Shown here: positions 34,995-49,066 of the stretch, in pieces | Numbering within the stretch: position 1 is the first letter of the stretch | Layout: each line of letters begins with the position of its first letter | NCBI GenBank assembly: GCA_034359265.1 | Contig: CP136891.1 | Location: forward strand, 86,818,001-86,882,000 | DNA: 64,000 nucleotides | Reading direction: 5' to 3' | Source: Canna indica | Lineage: Eukaryota; Streptophyta; Magnoliopsida; Zingiberales; Cannaceae | The notes under the pieces: generated by a model | Databases searched by the model: none | Seen by the model: the letters and a program-made list of their open reading frames with translations, nothing else | Told to the model about the DNA's origin: nothing | Position numbers and translations under genes: made by a program

Positions 34995-37582
34995 AAGTTA
35001 TAGCTGGTTCAATCTAAGTCTGGTTAATGAGTAGGGATGCTTCTAATTCTAGGTTCAATTCAATCGGGCTTGGGAGCTAGTCCAGACTATATTTATTATT
35101 AGAGTAGTCAATGGAGTGAGAGTAATTTTCAAAATAGAGAATGTAAAAATATAATTACTTTAAAAATATGAAATTATGTTTATAAATAATTTAAATTTTG
35201 CATTAAGGTAAATGCGACAATTCAATTTTTTACCCGATTAAATGTGCAATGTTATTTTTTTATTTTATAAAAATATTTATTTCATCAAAATACTTATCTA
35301 TAATTTTAGACTTAGGTCTTCTTTGATAAACATGAGAAGTAATTTATCGTGAAAAATTTTAATTCACTTGAATTAATTTTTCAATACATGAGGATAAAAT
35401 TATTTTTTCTTTCGAATACAATACAAGAAATATAATTTACTTGAATCTCTCGGGTAAGTTACTTAATGTATTTTGAGAAAAGTTATAGTTCTTAGTAAAA
35501 TTATACTTTCGGCGAAATATAAAAAAATATATCAATCAAATAATATCAAAAATATATAATTTCACAAAAAGTACAAATTTTGAAAGAAAAAAAAGTCAAC
35601 CAAACGACCCTTTAACGTTCAATGAAACCGTTAAAAAAAAACATTCAATGGAACCCGTAGTCGGATGAACAAAAGGAAAGGTAGCACGAATATGAAAAGG
35701 GTAATAAAAGGGGTCGGTCAGCGCGGACAAGTGGGCCCACTCGGTCACTCACGTAGAGCCGAAGAGAACTCGTTGGCGGTCCCCAGACCTTCTTTCTTTT
35801 CAATTTTCTTTTCCCTTTATGTTACTTTTAATTTTCACTCCCCCACTCAGTCTATCGGCCCACCTTTATACTTAAAAAAGCCCAATCAATCCCTTTGTAT
35901 CCATCAAACTTTAGCTTCCCCCGCCTCATGAAATGATGACGGCACTCTCCTTTTTCCACCCCTTTTTTATCTCAATACATGGCATTCATTACCCAAACTG
36001 GTCCAATTCTCCTCCTTTTCCATGGATAGAGAAAATATTCAAATTTCTACATAAAGGGATCGAGAGGTGGGGGATAAAGAGAGGGATGCAATCTTGGAAC
36101 GAGTCCACTAGCTTTGACCTGTAATCTCTGTCACTCGCTGCTACTCCGTTGGAAGCAGATTTAATTAACCAGTTAGATCCAGCTTAGCTTTATTTGATAT
36201 AATATTTACCTTACAATCTTCACATGAGATTGTGTACTTGGAGTTTAATTATATTTTTTTTGGTTTAGGCATATTTGATGATTTGCAGAGCTCCGAATCC
36301 TGCAAAAAAAAAAAAAATCGAGCTTTTTTGAAATATATATTGAATATAACATGAATTAGGCAACGTAGTTGTTGTCAGTTGGTTTTAACATTGAAGCTGT
36401 GGAATGCACGATGGAATTTTGAAGCAAATTTCACCAATTATTTGTTTAAATTAGGTAATGCCAAAAATCCCATTTGGAAACTTCGCAACAGCAAAATGAA
36501 TAAATTGACGCAATCTTGGGCCTTCTCTTGCAGTATTTTATTACTGATTTTGTTGCCTCCTCGATTTTATATGATTCATTGTTTACTTTTTAATGATATC
36601 TGCAGGAGCACATCATGCCAAGCATAAGGAAGCAAATCGACCGAATCCACCTACTCATAATTGTTCAATTGTTGTTGTCGCTCTGGCAGTCTCGTAATTT
36701 TATGCACACCCTCGTCTAGTTTCCTCCGGGTTTACAGCGATCCGATTAATGAGCACGGATGTGAATGTAGATCGTGCGGTCGGATCCACCTGAGTTCGTG
36801 CTCGGGGCAGTTGAAGTGTACCGGCGGAGCAGCCGAAGAGCTCTTGGTTCCCTCGTTCTCCCTGGCTGCTGCCATTAAAGAAAGGAATTAAGAAGTGCTC
36901 TGCGGATGCCCGCGAAGTTTCGCTAATTTGGCGTTCGTGTCGGTGGGCGCTCGTGGAGATGGGCCCTGGCGCAACTGGGGGTTGTTTTGATGCCTTCTGT
37001 GGCTTCAGAGGTCGAAGATTGCGGTTGGCTTTGGTGAATGCGAGTTGGATGGATCCAATGCCGGATTGTTTAGCGTTCCTTTTGTGATTTTTTGTTCTTT
37101 TTTTATTCAGCGGTGATTTAGAGCTCCGGTGCTGGAAGTTCAGGCGTTTTTTTTAAGAGGGAGCGCAGATTTAGGGAGTTCGAAAACTGCATGCTTAGAA
37201 CGAAAAATTTTGGTTTTTAGGTCAGCAGATTTTGTCTGGTTAGGGTTTTGATATTTTGGCGCTTGGAAATTATAGGAGAAGCTTGAGTTTTATTTATGGT
37301 GGTAATTAGATTTTGCTTAGTGAACGATCAATGTCGTCGATTTTGCTTTCTGTTTCTTCGTGTTGGAAGGAGAAGGTGCGAGCTTGAAGACACGAGTCGC
37401 CGCTGTTGAACGCTTCCCAGTGTAAGGTTGTTTTCTTAGTTTTATTATACTATATGATCGTGAATTTGATGGAGAATGTGCATTATATGGTCGTGAATGT
37501 GCAGTTTGGATAAAGACCATACATTGTAAAACACTTCGAAGGTTTTCTTTTGGCTCCCGTATCGGTGAATCTTTGATCAGCA
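34995..37582. other. Intergenic DNA and probable kinesin-8 promoter/5' leader
   Basis: AT-rich on the left. From about 36,600 the composition becomes more mixed and probably includes the kinesin leader, but no splice structure could be fixed. A short minus-strand frame at 37317-37589 overlaps the kinesin start and has no support. Confidence 0.4.
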
Positions 37583-40500
37583 ATGCCAAGCATTAGAGCT
37601 CCATCATCGAAAAGGACTGCAAGCCTATTGGTAAGCCTTTCAACTATAGCAGCTTATTCCTTCAGTTAGGGAAGATATAACGGTGGAAGTTTGATAATTT
37701 TCTGCGGATTGTGCGGTGTTCCTTTTGTGTCATATTCTGTTTTTCTATAGGTAGCAGTAAAATGCAGGCCACTGACTGACGCAGAACAAAAGCGGAGTCG
37801 ACATATTATTCAAGTGACGGATGATAAGGTGCCCAATAAGAAATCTTTAGCTTTATCATTTTATGAAGTCCATAATTCTTCCGATGAAGAGCAGCATTGC
37901 AATCCTTGTTCTCTTGATTTACAGAGCCTAATCGTTTTGGATCCTGACCTGTCAAAGGACTATCTTGATCTCATCCAAAATCGAACAAAAGAGAGAAGAT
38001 ATAGTTTTGATCATGTATTTGGACCTGGTTGTTCTAATGTTGTACGTATACTTTCTTGTTTCCTTCTGGAGTTGTTGTCTTTTACTCTTTTTGTTTGTTT
38101 TCAGTGATCACCTGGCCAATTGTGGAATTTGCTTGTTGATCCTGCTTCTAAGTTTGTGGGTGTTTTTTATTTATTTAAAAAAAAGCATTTAAAAAGGAAT
38201 TTAGGTTGATTTAATCATGCAAAAAGCCTTGAGCATCATAACTTCTGTAGCTTTAGACTCTATACTGCTTTTTTCTTGACAAAAATAAATGAAAACCTTG
38301 GGTTCCAATACATCAGAGATCCTCTGGAGTTCTTTTTACCTGAAATAGTTTTTTTCCAGGAAGGAAGGAACAATAGAACTGAGTCATTTCAATCAGTCAA
38401 GAAGAACCAACCAATTTCTTTTTGTTGTGGAAAACGTGGTGATGAAGTAACTATTCTTTATACATTTCCTTAGTCTCATTAATAAAGTTGCAGCTGAGCT
38501 GGTTTCCTGAAGCAGTATGTTAATCCCTCAGTAATATACCGCTGACCTTAAGTTTGATGGAAGCACACTAAGGCTTTAGGGATCAACATATAATTTTGAG
38601 ATCCTTCTCAGAGTTATCACATCTCTACTTTTTATATTGGCAGGATATTTTTTATCAGGGAACACATCAAGTCATCAAATATACATTTCTATTTGTTCAG
38701 GATATCCCTCTTTACATGTAACTGATGACGGGTTTAAATTTGTTACATAGTTAATTTGCCGGAGAAAACATGTATGCCGTTGGCCAGTTTTCTATTGAAC
38801 TTTACACTGGTTATTATATTTGATTATGTTACAAGTTGAACATATTCTCTGTCTGTATCAACTTTTTCTGGATAGATACACATTTTTCTAGCATGCACTC
38901 ATTTCCATTATCTTTCTGATACACAGGATCTTTATCGGAACATATCATCCACCATTGCTGGTGTGATTCAAGGTCTTAATGCCACTATATTTGCATATGG
39001 TTCAACAGGAAGGTATTAAAGTTATGATATGGGTTTCTCTTCTTTTTTCTATCAAACATCAGATTGCAAAAGTACTGTGTTTGTAGTTTTATAATCAAAA
39101 GCTGTTAACAGAGCTTTCAAGAAGTAACAGAATCCTAAAAGATTATTACCTGACCTGGCTGTAATATACCCTTGTTTCTCCCAGTAAGATGTATTCTGAT
39201 TTCATTAGGGCTTACACAGAAACTACTGTAAATCATGAAGCCTTGAGTTACCTGGCTCTAGAAATGTATAGTTGAAAGAACTAATTTTCTTGCATTCAGA
39301 TACTTGCTCCTATGTGCTGATAATTGATAGGTTTTGAAATGTCTGTCTTTGTGAGCAAGTATCTACAAAGAAAAAATTGTCATGTTGCATTTTATTTTTT
39401 GATAACTTTTGTGATTTGACCGGTCTTCGGACAATGTCAATTTTATTTTGACCAATGAAAAGCAGGATCTTCCTAGAGTGATGTAATTAAGTTTGATCAA
39501 AATTTGAAAGTTGAAATTAAATTATCCTCTAAAATAACCACAAACTATTCATTATCTCTGCACGCTTATCTATTCGGAATATTTGGTGTATGTGATATTT
39601 CACATCTGACAAATCTGGTTTCCACTTTCTATCTCAATATTTTACGATCAATAGCCTTTTCAGATATTTTGGTTGCTTTTTAGGCCCTTTATGCATTTAT
39701 AAATATAAAAATTTACATGTTTCCACCTGTCTACAGTGGTAAAACTTACACAATGGTTGGAACCTCTAAAGACCCTGGACTCATGGTTCTTAGTTTGCAT
39801 ACAATTTTTGATCTTATCAAGAAGGACAAGAGTTCAGACATCTGTGAAGTCTCTTGTTCTTACCTCGAAGTATACAACGAAGTATGGTTTGTACATATGT
39901 ACTGTTAAAGTTGAATACTTGAATCATTGACTGCCTTGCTGCTTCTACAGTTCTACTACACAAGAAGCGATAAGAAATTTTGCTTTCATGTGCATATACA
40001 GGTTATCTATGATTTGCTTGAAAAATCATCAGGACATTTGGAGCTCAGAGAAGATCCTCAACATGGCATCGTAGTCGCTGGTTTAAGAAGTATTAAGGTT
40101 TTGTTTTTCCCTTTTTGTACGAATCTTTTCAAACAAATACAATATCCTGTAAAGTTCAGAATTATCCTCATTGAAAATTCAGGACTCTTGGTTCCTTTAC
40201 AGATTTCCTTTTGCTTTTATAGCTTTTATATGTTAACTTTTTTTAACAAGTTCTTGAATAATAATAAGAAGATTGAGTCTCTAATAGATCTGAAATTCCC
40301 CCCTCTCTCTGATAGTTCTTGTTGATGACATCAAGTGTAATACCCTGGTTTAGTCCCACATCGGGAGTATGTTGGATGTGGTGTTGGCTTATAAGGCTTA
40401 ATGAGTGTGCTACTATCAACTTTAGCTTAAGCATTTTAATTAGACCAATAGGTTGGTCTATGAAGTTGATGGGTCAGTTATCCCATTAAGCGGGTTGTAA

Positions 40501-43500
40501 CAAATGGTATCAGAGCAAGACCTAGTTCTAGGCATGGTGAGGGAGCCTATGTGAGAAAGGGCTGCCCGGGTGAAGGGGTGGAGCTGCTACTAGGCTAGGC
40601 CTCACATGCCGACGACTTGGGTGTGATTCTGGGCTATGTGTTAGACTCGAGTTGGGTCTTAACGAGGACGTCAAGACATAAGTGGGGGAGATTGTAATAC
40701 CCCGATTTAGTTCCACATCGGGAGTATGTTGGATGTGGTGTTGGCTTATAAGGCTTGATGGGTGTGCTACCATCAAATTCAGCTTAAGCATTTTAATTAG
40801 ACCAATAAGTTGGATAATGAAGTTGATGGGTGAGTTATCCCATCAAACGGGTTATAAACAATGGTATCAGAGCAAGACCTAGTTCTAAGCATGATGAGAG
40901 AGTCTATGTGAGAAAGGGCTGCCTAGGTGATTGGGTGGAGCCGCTACTAGGCTATGCCTCACATGCCACCGACTTGGATGTGATTCTGGGCTATGTACTA
41001 GACTCGAGTTGGGTCTTGACGAGGACGTCAAGACATAAGTGGGGGAGATTGTAATACCCCGGTTTAGTCCCACATCGGGAGTATGTTGGATGTGGTGTTG
41101 GCTTATAAGGCTTGATGAGTGTGCTACTATCAACTTCAGCTTAAGCATTTTAATTAGACCAATAGGTTGGTCTATGAAGTTGATGGGTCAATTATCTCAT
41201 TAAGCGGGTTGTAACATCAAGCAAGTCATACTTTAAACTAGATAAATTCTTGCACTTTTTATGTTTGTCCCTGTACTCTCTTCCTTTAAGTAGTTTACTT
41301 CCTGTTGATACTGCAGGGCTTCTAACATTTGTTTCTAATTTGCTGAACTACTGTTCGTGAACAACTTGTCACTCGTCTTTCTTGATAAAGGGAAATTCCC
41401 TTGTTGATCCAAAGGCATCTAAAATTCAATGAGCAATACTTACAATGCAAAACATCCAGGAAAATGCAGAACTTTGCTTTCCTCTCTAATCAGAGCCGTA
41501 CTTGTGCATAGAAGCTGTCTTCTAGATGTCCTTAGTTCTTCATATTCTGCTCTTGAAATCTGATTGTGTATTAGATCCTTCATTTTCTTTTCGAAAATTT
41601 CTTATTTTTTTTTCCTTTTTATCATTTCTTATCAGGTTCAATCAGCTGACAGAATTCTTGAACTTTTAAATCTTGGAAATAGCAGGCGGAAAACTGAAAG
41701 CACAGAGGCAAATGCAACCTCGTCGCGGTAATCTTTTGACAGAAGCCATTACCTTTTTGAAAGTCATAATGTCTCATCTTTTTGTGTTTGCTGCAATTTA
41801 CTGTTAATATTACATCTTGACTACTTGGTCAACAGAACTGAAAATGTTAAAACCTTAAATATAGGTTCTGAAATTGATGTAGCACCTGTTCTGGATTGGT
41901 AGTTCCTATTTTATACTGTCATCCTGATTTGTGTAGTTCCATTTTGAGGTGTAGAACTAAGGTGCTTTTCACAATGCATGTAAATAGGCAAATCCATCCT
42001 CATTAGATGACAATCTTAATTTTCCTACTATCAAACTGTGTCATTGTCCTAGAACTGAATACCTCATTGTTTTTAATCATTCAATTATATTAAGAAATTC
42101 CTCAACAAACTGTCAACTTTACTAGTTGCATATGATCAACAGGGAATCATAATCTAACTATAGCTTCTCTTCTTTTCTTTTTGTTTAAAGTTCACATGCA
42201 GTGCTGGAGATTACTGTGAAAAGAAAGCAGAGAAACCAATATCAGAGTCAGATTCTTCGCGGAAAACTTGCATTAGTTGATCTTGCTGGCAGGTGGATGG
42301 CTGCATAGGGAACTAACTTTTGTTTACTTCTTAGAAATTCTAAACTCATATGATACCACCCTGAATACAGTGAAAGGGCATCTGAAACTAATAGTGGAGG
42401 CCAAAAGCTAAGGGATGGGGCTAATATCAATCGCTCACTACTTGCTTTGGCAAATTGCATTAATGCTCTTGGCAAGCAACAGAAGAAGGGCCTTGCATAC
42501 GTCCCTTACCGCAACAGGTACACAATTGATATCAAACAAAATCTTTTGTTATGACTTATAACTCGTTGACACCAAATTTTTTACATTTACAGCAAATTGA
42601 CTCGCATCCTAAAGGATGGGCTTAGTGGCAATTCTCAAACAATCATGGTTGCAACTATATCACCTGCTGATGATCAGTATCACCATACTATCAATACCCT
42701 GAAATATGCTGACCGAGCTAAGGAGATAAAAACTCAAGTCCATGTAAGGCTACATTTATCTTCTAATTGTTAGTAGCAAAATAAAGCCTTGCCCTTATCC
42801 TTTCCGTCAATGGTTTTAAAAGATCAAACACTTAGATGATAGATATATGGGTGAATAAAATTTTCTTTGCATAATAGTCAACTGACTCAGCCCTCATCTT
42901 CTAATATTCAAAAGAATAAAACATTTTTCTGGATATTCCAAAATCCAATTGATGTGACATTGAGAGCATGCATTTCTCTGCTATATAATTATGGTTTTCC
43001 TCTTGTCTCAGAAAAACATCGGGACAATTGATACTCATGTTGCAGACTATCAACGAATGATTGATACCCTGCAGGTGAAAACATATTGACTAAATCATCA
43101 TCTTCTTTTTTTCTTATTCTAGAGTTTGAGTTTTACAACTTCAACTTTGTTGTATTATGCAGATTGAGATTTGCTGTTTAAGAAAAGAGTTAGCTGAGAA
43201 GGAATCGCAGTTGAACATAAAACCTGCCGAAAAAGCTGCAGATAATGAACTATCATGGTTGAATATTTTAAGTAGTGGGACAAGTGAAAATGTACAGGAA
43301 CGCATAAATCTGCAGAAGGCATTGTTTGAACTCGAGGAAACTAATATACGCAACCGCATTGAGCTTCAACATCTTGATGATGTGATTGCTATGGAAGAGG
43401 TTTACATTTTCAATATTTCCTTTCACTTATCTACTGACTTTTGTATTTCTTTTCATTCTTATGAAGAAAATATGCCTCAATCTATTTTGCTAAACCATGT

Positions 43501-45915
43501 TTGCTTGTGCATTGTTTGCTAGATCTTGCTGTCATTATATCCTTATGCAATAACATGGGTAAACAAAGACGAATAAAGATTACAACAACATGGGTTTTCT
43601 CTTCCTAGCCATCGTATTGATGGTAGATTGTAGGCATGCCTTGTAGATAGCACCTTGAGTGCTCAATTTAAGTTAACCAATTCTTCAGATTTGAGACGTT
43701 ACTTGAGGTAGACTCTGACATGAAAAAAACTTATCAAGTAGTTGGATATGGAGGTGATCAGGTGAAGTCTTAGTGACTTGCTGTGGCTAATGGTCAGGCA
43801 ACATTACTTGTGTTAGAGAAATTCTTATGTTGTATGTCCAATACTAGGATACTTTTACCCCCATGAAATGTTTATCTGTAGTCCATAGTCCACAGCTAAT
43901 GATATAATGTGGATACTACATCTAAATTGAACTATTGAACAAGGTTAAGTATGTTTTATGTGAAATCCCGTTAAATATCTTGCACAATGTTGGTTATTCA
44001 TGCAATGTGACCTCATGAGAAATGGGTCATTAGAAACAGTTGTATTATTATGGAAAGAATCCAAATGTGAAACAAAAGGATAGAGAAAACCTAAATAGGT
44101 TTGCATAAAAAGACTTAGTATTACGTTTTATGTCTATCCCTGTCAGATATAGCCATTTAGAGCTCTAATGCTTGATTGATTACTGAGGCATCGTAAGACA
44201 TTAATGCATCCTATTTCAATCAATATTGATCTGTCTTGTTGCTGCACCTGGATAACAGTCTGCATTGCTAAACAATGTCATGAACTCACATCTACAACAC
44301 AGAAGTGTGCAAATTTGTACTATTCAGACTTATCTTCTGGCATTATTGTTTCTGGACTATGACACTGAGAAACAGTAGGCTTAACGGGGATCCATGTACG
44401 GATAATCACCTTTGTTAATGATTGCAATGCCTTTTGCAATATCAGTTTGTTAGTATATTTACTTTATACCTGACTTCAAATTGCTGATGACAAGCTAAGG
44501 TTGTAGAGACGGACGGAGCAGTTGTACAAGTATTAAGAACAAGGAGACAAGTTATTTTGGATAATATCCGTGACAATGATGAGGCTGGTGCTGGTTACAA
44601 AAAGGTAATCTCATGTACTGGATTGTTGCATCACCAATTTTAAGATTTTACTAAATAATCATCAATTTATCTAGGATATTGAGATAAATGAGAAACATCG
44701 ACATCAGCTACAAGATATGATTGATGAAGCCATCAGTAACAATGGCAACCGGACTTATTTGCACATTCTTAGTCAGTACAGACTCCTTGTAAGTGTTAAA
44801 GCAATACTATCCACGAGCATTTTCTAAAAGTGATCAAAACTGATTCTTCAAAATTAAAAAATACAGGGGATGGCAAACACTGAACTTCAGTTTGAGATGG
44901 CAATGAGAGATCAAGTCATACATGATCAAAGAGAAGCAATGACGAATCTATGGAATGTGCTCTTGGGATTGGGGCTTGATCAACAGCAAATAATGGATCT
45001 GGCTGCAAAACAACGGATCAAAATAGACGGATCTTCTATTCCTGGAGCAAGTAACCTAAGCACAATTTGTTCACCGGTGGTTTCTCATGCAATCCCACGT
45101 TTCATGTATCATAGTTCGAGTTCACAAACATACCCTTCTAATGCGTGCATTTTCCAGCAACAGCAAGGCCATAGCTCCATAGCTTATTCAAGGCCCCAAA
45201 ATGACAGTCCTACTGTTTGTAGAGAGGAGCACCAAAGCTCTTATTACTTGCATCCTCATGATAACTCACAGTCAGCATATTCTGAAATGGGAGAAAGAGG
45301 GAGTGGTGGAAGATTGAAACCATGTTTTTATCCTCCTAACAGACCCACTCAAGATGCATGCAACTTCTGCCCGGCAATGAATGCTCAGCCATGCCCTTGC
45401 AGCAAGGAACAATTATCTTCTGATAAAGACTTACGACATCAGCTGAAGGTACTCCTCTTGTTGGTTAACTTATGTAGGTATAAATCCCAATTGCTTCCAA
45501 GGTGATTTCTGCTGCAAATTAAGTGATTCTTTGATGAAATTAAAGTAGCTAGAAAATGATGCACATTTTGAATTTTATTCATATACTCCTTGTTGATAGA
45601 CTATCTATAGATGAACTGGTCTTGAACGGATAGTAAAAACAATTACCGTTTCTTGATGCTCCTATATTTTCTTTCTTAGGAATGTTTTTTATCTTTTGAC
45701 AGCAGGAAAGATGGATTTCAAACAGGCAAAACTCTCAGGAGGTTTCACCTTCAGGATTGAACTACCAGCATCTTTACGAGGAGCTGGCAAGTTACGGTGG
45801 GCTGAACTATGGATTACATGAGAGTTATCTTCCTCATAGCTCCCTGAAAAGGCATCCAGTTTTTGTTCCACATGGAGTCGTTGGTGTGAGGCCTTTTAAT
45901 GTTCCTGGGTCATGA
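37583..45915 (+). CDS. KIN8B: Kinesin-8 family motor protein (KIN8B type)
   Basis: Exons: 37583-37630, 37751-37828, 37925-38041, 38927-39012, 39737-39881, 40002-40097, 41636-41727, 42191-42292, 42371-42517, 42593-42743, 43012-43074, 43163-43399, 44500-44604, 44675-44788, 44867-45448 and 45706-45915. Phases agree: 790 residues, or 822 if the 96-nt segment 37829-37924 is kept. The motor domain is N-terminal: [21 protein letters not shown]-loop GSTGSGKTYT (split by an intron), switch I NATSSRSH, switch II DLAGSE, and [10 protein letters not shown] at the motor end. Coiled-coil segments and a Gln/Ser-rich tail follow. Kinesin-8s are plus-end microtubule motors that regulate microtubule dynamics. 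The N-terminus resembles Arabidopsis KIN8B more than KIN8A, from memory. The first exon of 16 codons fixes the start. Intron 40098-41635 holds a TRIM element. The exon at 44500 has a less certain acceptor. Confidence 0.92.
37829..37924 (+). other. Frame-preserving 96-nt intron or exitron in kinesin-8
   Basis: It starts GTGCCC after AAG and ends TTTACAG. The length is divisible by three and there is no in-frame stop. Removing it joins QVTDDK to [14 protein letters not shown], which matches the family without a gap; keeping it adds 32 residues rich in Ser, Asp and Glu. Confidence 0.7.
40336..41216 (+). mobile_element. TRIM retroelement: three LTRs and two internal domains
   Basis: LTR1 40336-40502, internal 40503-40692, LTR2 40693-40860, internal 40861-41049 and LTR3 41050-41216. 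Each LTR starts TGTAATACCC and ends TAACA or AAACA. Each internal part opens with TGGTATCAGAGC, a primer site complementary to initiator tRNA-Met (40505-40516, 40862-40873), and closes with the purine tract AGTGGGGGAGA. A perfect 5-bp duplication TCAAG (40331-40335, 41217-41221) flanks the whole. LTR1 and LTR3 differ at five positions by eye; LTR2 is more diverged. There is no coding capacity. It is a terminal-repeat retrotransposon in miniature in a kinesin intron, sense relative to the gene. Confidence 0.95.
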
Positions 45916-48148
45916 TGAGGCTTATCTTCAATTTCTGTACACAGTTTTTTTTCTTGTTTTTATTTTTCTAGTTTCTGTACAGAATTGCCACTGTATTGAT
46001 TCTGATTTAGGCACTGGTGGGTGTAAATGTTAGATACCGTTGTCTATAAGTGGATTAAAAATCTCTTTGCCCCTAGCTAGTACTATATATCTGGGTCAAG
46101 GGATACATTTCTTTCTTTACAGTCATTAATTATCTCCCTTGCTTGCTTCCGCTGGAAACGGCTACATAGATGGCTCTTCCGGCAACCTTGATTGCTAGCT
46201 CAGTGGAAGCACCCTATCTGTCACCACTTCCAGCCTGTCCATATATGCTTTGCTAATTAACCTCATCGTTGCATGTGCTTCTGAGGACCACAACTTCATT
46301 GTCTCTTTCTAATCGCATGCAATTTTATCTTACAACATTACTTTTCTCATTATTGAACCGGGCACCTTTTCTAACCTTTCTCAATTCAATCCTTACTTTG
46401 CAGGTGTAAATCTTCAGTTGTTTTCAGATCGGAGTGAGCCGTTTTAAGCTTAGAATGGATAGCATTCTAATTGTAATCATGGAACAGAAGGGCCTTTTCT
46501 CTACTTAATTGTACATTTGTAGGGTTTATTTACATACGCATCAAGTCCAACGATGAGCTATTATATATAAGAGATGGATACTTTTAGGACCACTCGGAGA
46601 ATAGCCCAATAGATATAATTGAATGTTTACAGTAATTGACATATTGATGTATACAGGATTATTGATTGCAGTCTGCAGATAAATATTCCATGTAATCGCC
46701 ATGCAAATGTCACGTCAACTCCAACGTGGCAACATGATTTGACTGTAACAGGAAGCAAGCACAGTATTAATGTGCATACATGTGCATGCATGAGTGGGTA
46801 AATGGTATTCCGTGAACGTAGATACTAGTAAATAGGAGGTACATAGTAGGGTTGAAATGTTTCTGGGAGAGCAGAGATTGGCAGCTGCAGTAGTAATCAG
46901 CCATGACTGACTGCAGCAGCGTCGCCAGAAGCCATGTGGTGGTTGGTTAAGGCATCCTATGGAGTATGGATGGGTGACCATGATTTCTTCCTCAAAATTA
47001 ACACACATTAATTAATTAATTAATTAATTAGCAGAAAAACAAAAGGAAATTAAACTTTAGTTCCCAATGCAATTAATTGATATATATAGATAGGTAGGCA
47101 TTTTAGAAGGGTGTGCTAGCTGATTACACATCTTCCACTGCAGTAAAGTAAACCAACCCAAGTTAGAGTAATAATTACACCCAGGCAAAGTCTTCAAAGG
47201 AAGATGTGGAGCTTATATTTACTGGAGGAGCAGAGAGAATCTCTTTCCCTCGTATCAAAAAGTTCACATGCCTCTACTTTCTGTCTTAATTAACTAATTA
47301 ATCGTCTCTCTCTCTCTCTCTCTTTGGCGTTTTAATTAATCTCGGTCGTGTTTTGCCTTTTCTTCTTATCGTCTTGCTCGTCGTCAGTAACCTCAGTCTG
47401 TCCGCAGGACCGAGCTTTTGCTTGACCTGCCCTTTCGCAAGAAACGCCAACCTCATGGTATTTCTTCTACCGCCGCTGCTGGCTGATGCCGCCGCCGCCG
47501 CCTCCTCTTCTTACATACGTGGCCCACATTTCAGAAACCTGCCCTCGTCTCCAAGCACGTATTGCATGCCATATATATATAGTTCTTGACCGTCATCGAA
47601 TTAATATACTATTAGCATGTATAATCATATTGTTGGGCTTTAATTACCTGTGCACGTACTATACTGCATGTACAAGTGATTTGGCATGCTGTTCTACATA
47701 TTCGTTCCAAAGGATAGAACAAAAGGCATATTTTAACTACATGCTACATTTAATTTAAACAGTACATTTCAATGATCGTTTTGTCACTTTTCTATTGATT
47801 CAGGCGTTAAAATACTAACATGACAAAATTTGGTTGAAAGTTTTAATATATTATATATGTCATTGTTTTCATCACTAGTGTCAACAAATAATGGAATCTA
47901 GAAAAAATGTTTGGCGTGACCCCTAATAATAATAATAATAATAATAATTCAACCTAAGCGCACTGTCAATATTTAATATTTTAATGCATTAATTCATAAA
48001 GGCTAAACTTTTAATAGAATGCTTTTAAGCTACAACTCGATCAATATATGAAGAATAGCACGCAATGAGTGTTGTTGCTGGATCATGTACGTGGGGTAGA
48101 GTTGTGGTACTTTGAATGAAGCATTCAAGTGGTAGAAATCAAAATCTT

Positions 48149-48196
<48 letters not shown>

Positions 48197-49066
48197 CCAG
48201 CTAGCTATAGCTCGTATGTTTTTGGACCACGTACTGCTGCCGGTGCAGTGATAGACTAAACCTGAGACCACCTACACCAAATAATTCACTCACCAAACCC
48301 AGCAATGGTGGATGAATGCATTGCAGCAGCAGCAGCAGCAGCAGCTACTGCTGCTTCTGCCTGCCCTCTGTCCTCTTCTTTCGGCTCAAAGCCACCAAAT
48401 CCCTTCCCTTGACGCCAATCTACTCTGCTTTCCAACTCTCTCTCTCTCTCTCTCTCTTCCTTTTCAAAATTATACAATTTGAATTAGCAACAGAATAATT
48501 CAAACCAAGTCATCTTATTCTCAATCTTGAGTATATTTTATATATGGTATTAAATTAATAGTAAGATAAACAAAGTCACAACTAGAATAAGCATGCACAT
48601 GAAAAGACAATAACAGAATGATTGGTGATCAGAGGAATGACATGAACCAACAACATAAATATGTGCCCTAAAACTAATGCCCTGTTTATAAGCATGGTGG
48701 AAATAGATTTAAAATTATGGTGTGACCACATTTTGAAAGTGAACTAGACTGTTCCGCTATTAAATCGAAACCATCCAAATCCAGGGTCGTTTTCTCATAA
48801 ACTTTTGACAAATTTATCGAGCAAAATTAAACACAATAAATATTTTTGGGCTGTTATTTCACATTAAAATCCAATTTATATGCAAAATAACACAGTACTA
48901 TACATGTGGAAAGGAGAAAAAAGAAATAAAAGTTGGGGTTATCCATAAAAAAACCACAGGGTGGAAGAGCAAATATATAAAGACAAGCTGTCGAGGCTTC
49001 GCTTGTTTCGTAGTAGGCAACTGAGACTGAGAGTGAGGAGTCAATTTCTCTTCGCGCAACGAAGAC
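45916..49066. other. Intergenic DNA: kinesin 3' flank and BAM promoter
   Basis: No gene is supported. It holds microsatellites at 47005-47030 (ATTA), 47306-47324 (CT), 47925-47949 (TAA), 48151-48190 (AC then AT), 48321-48345 (AGC) and 48437-48458 (CT). The CT tracts nearer 48.4 kb may belong to the receptor-kinase promoter. Short frames at 47353 and 48286 are low-complexity. Confidence 0.5.
48151..48190. repeat. (AC)n(AT)n microsatellite
   Basis: A compound dinucleotide repeat, AC followed by about 14 AT units. Confidence 0.9.

Noticed and set aside
40528..41148. Repeated ~87-codon minus-strand ORFs
   Set aside because: They are antisense reads through the TRIM units.
47353..47589. Short ORF with a hydrophobic start resembling a signal peptide
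   Set aside because: Ala/Ser low-complexity, ends in a TATATATA repeat, no family resemblance.
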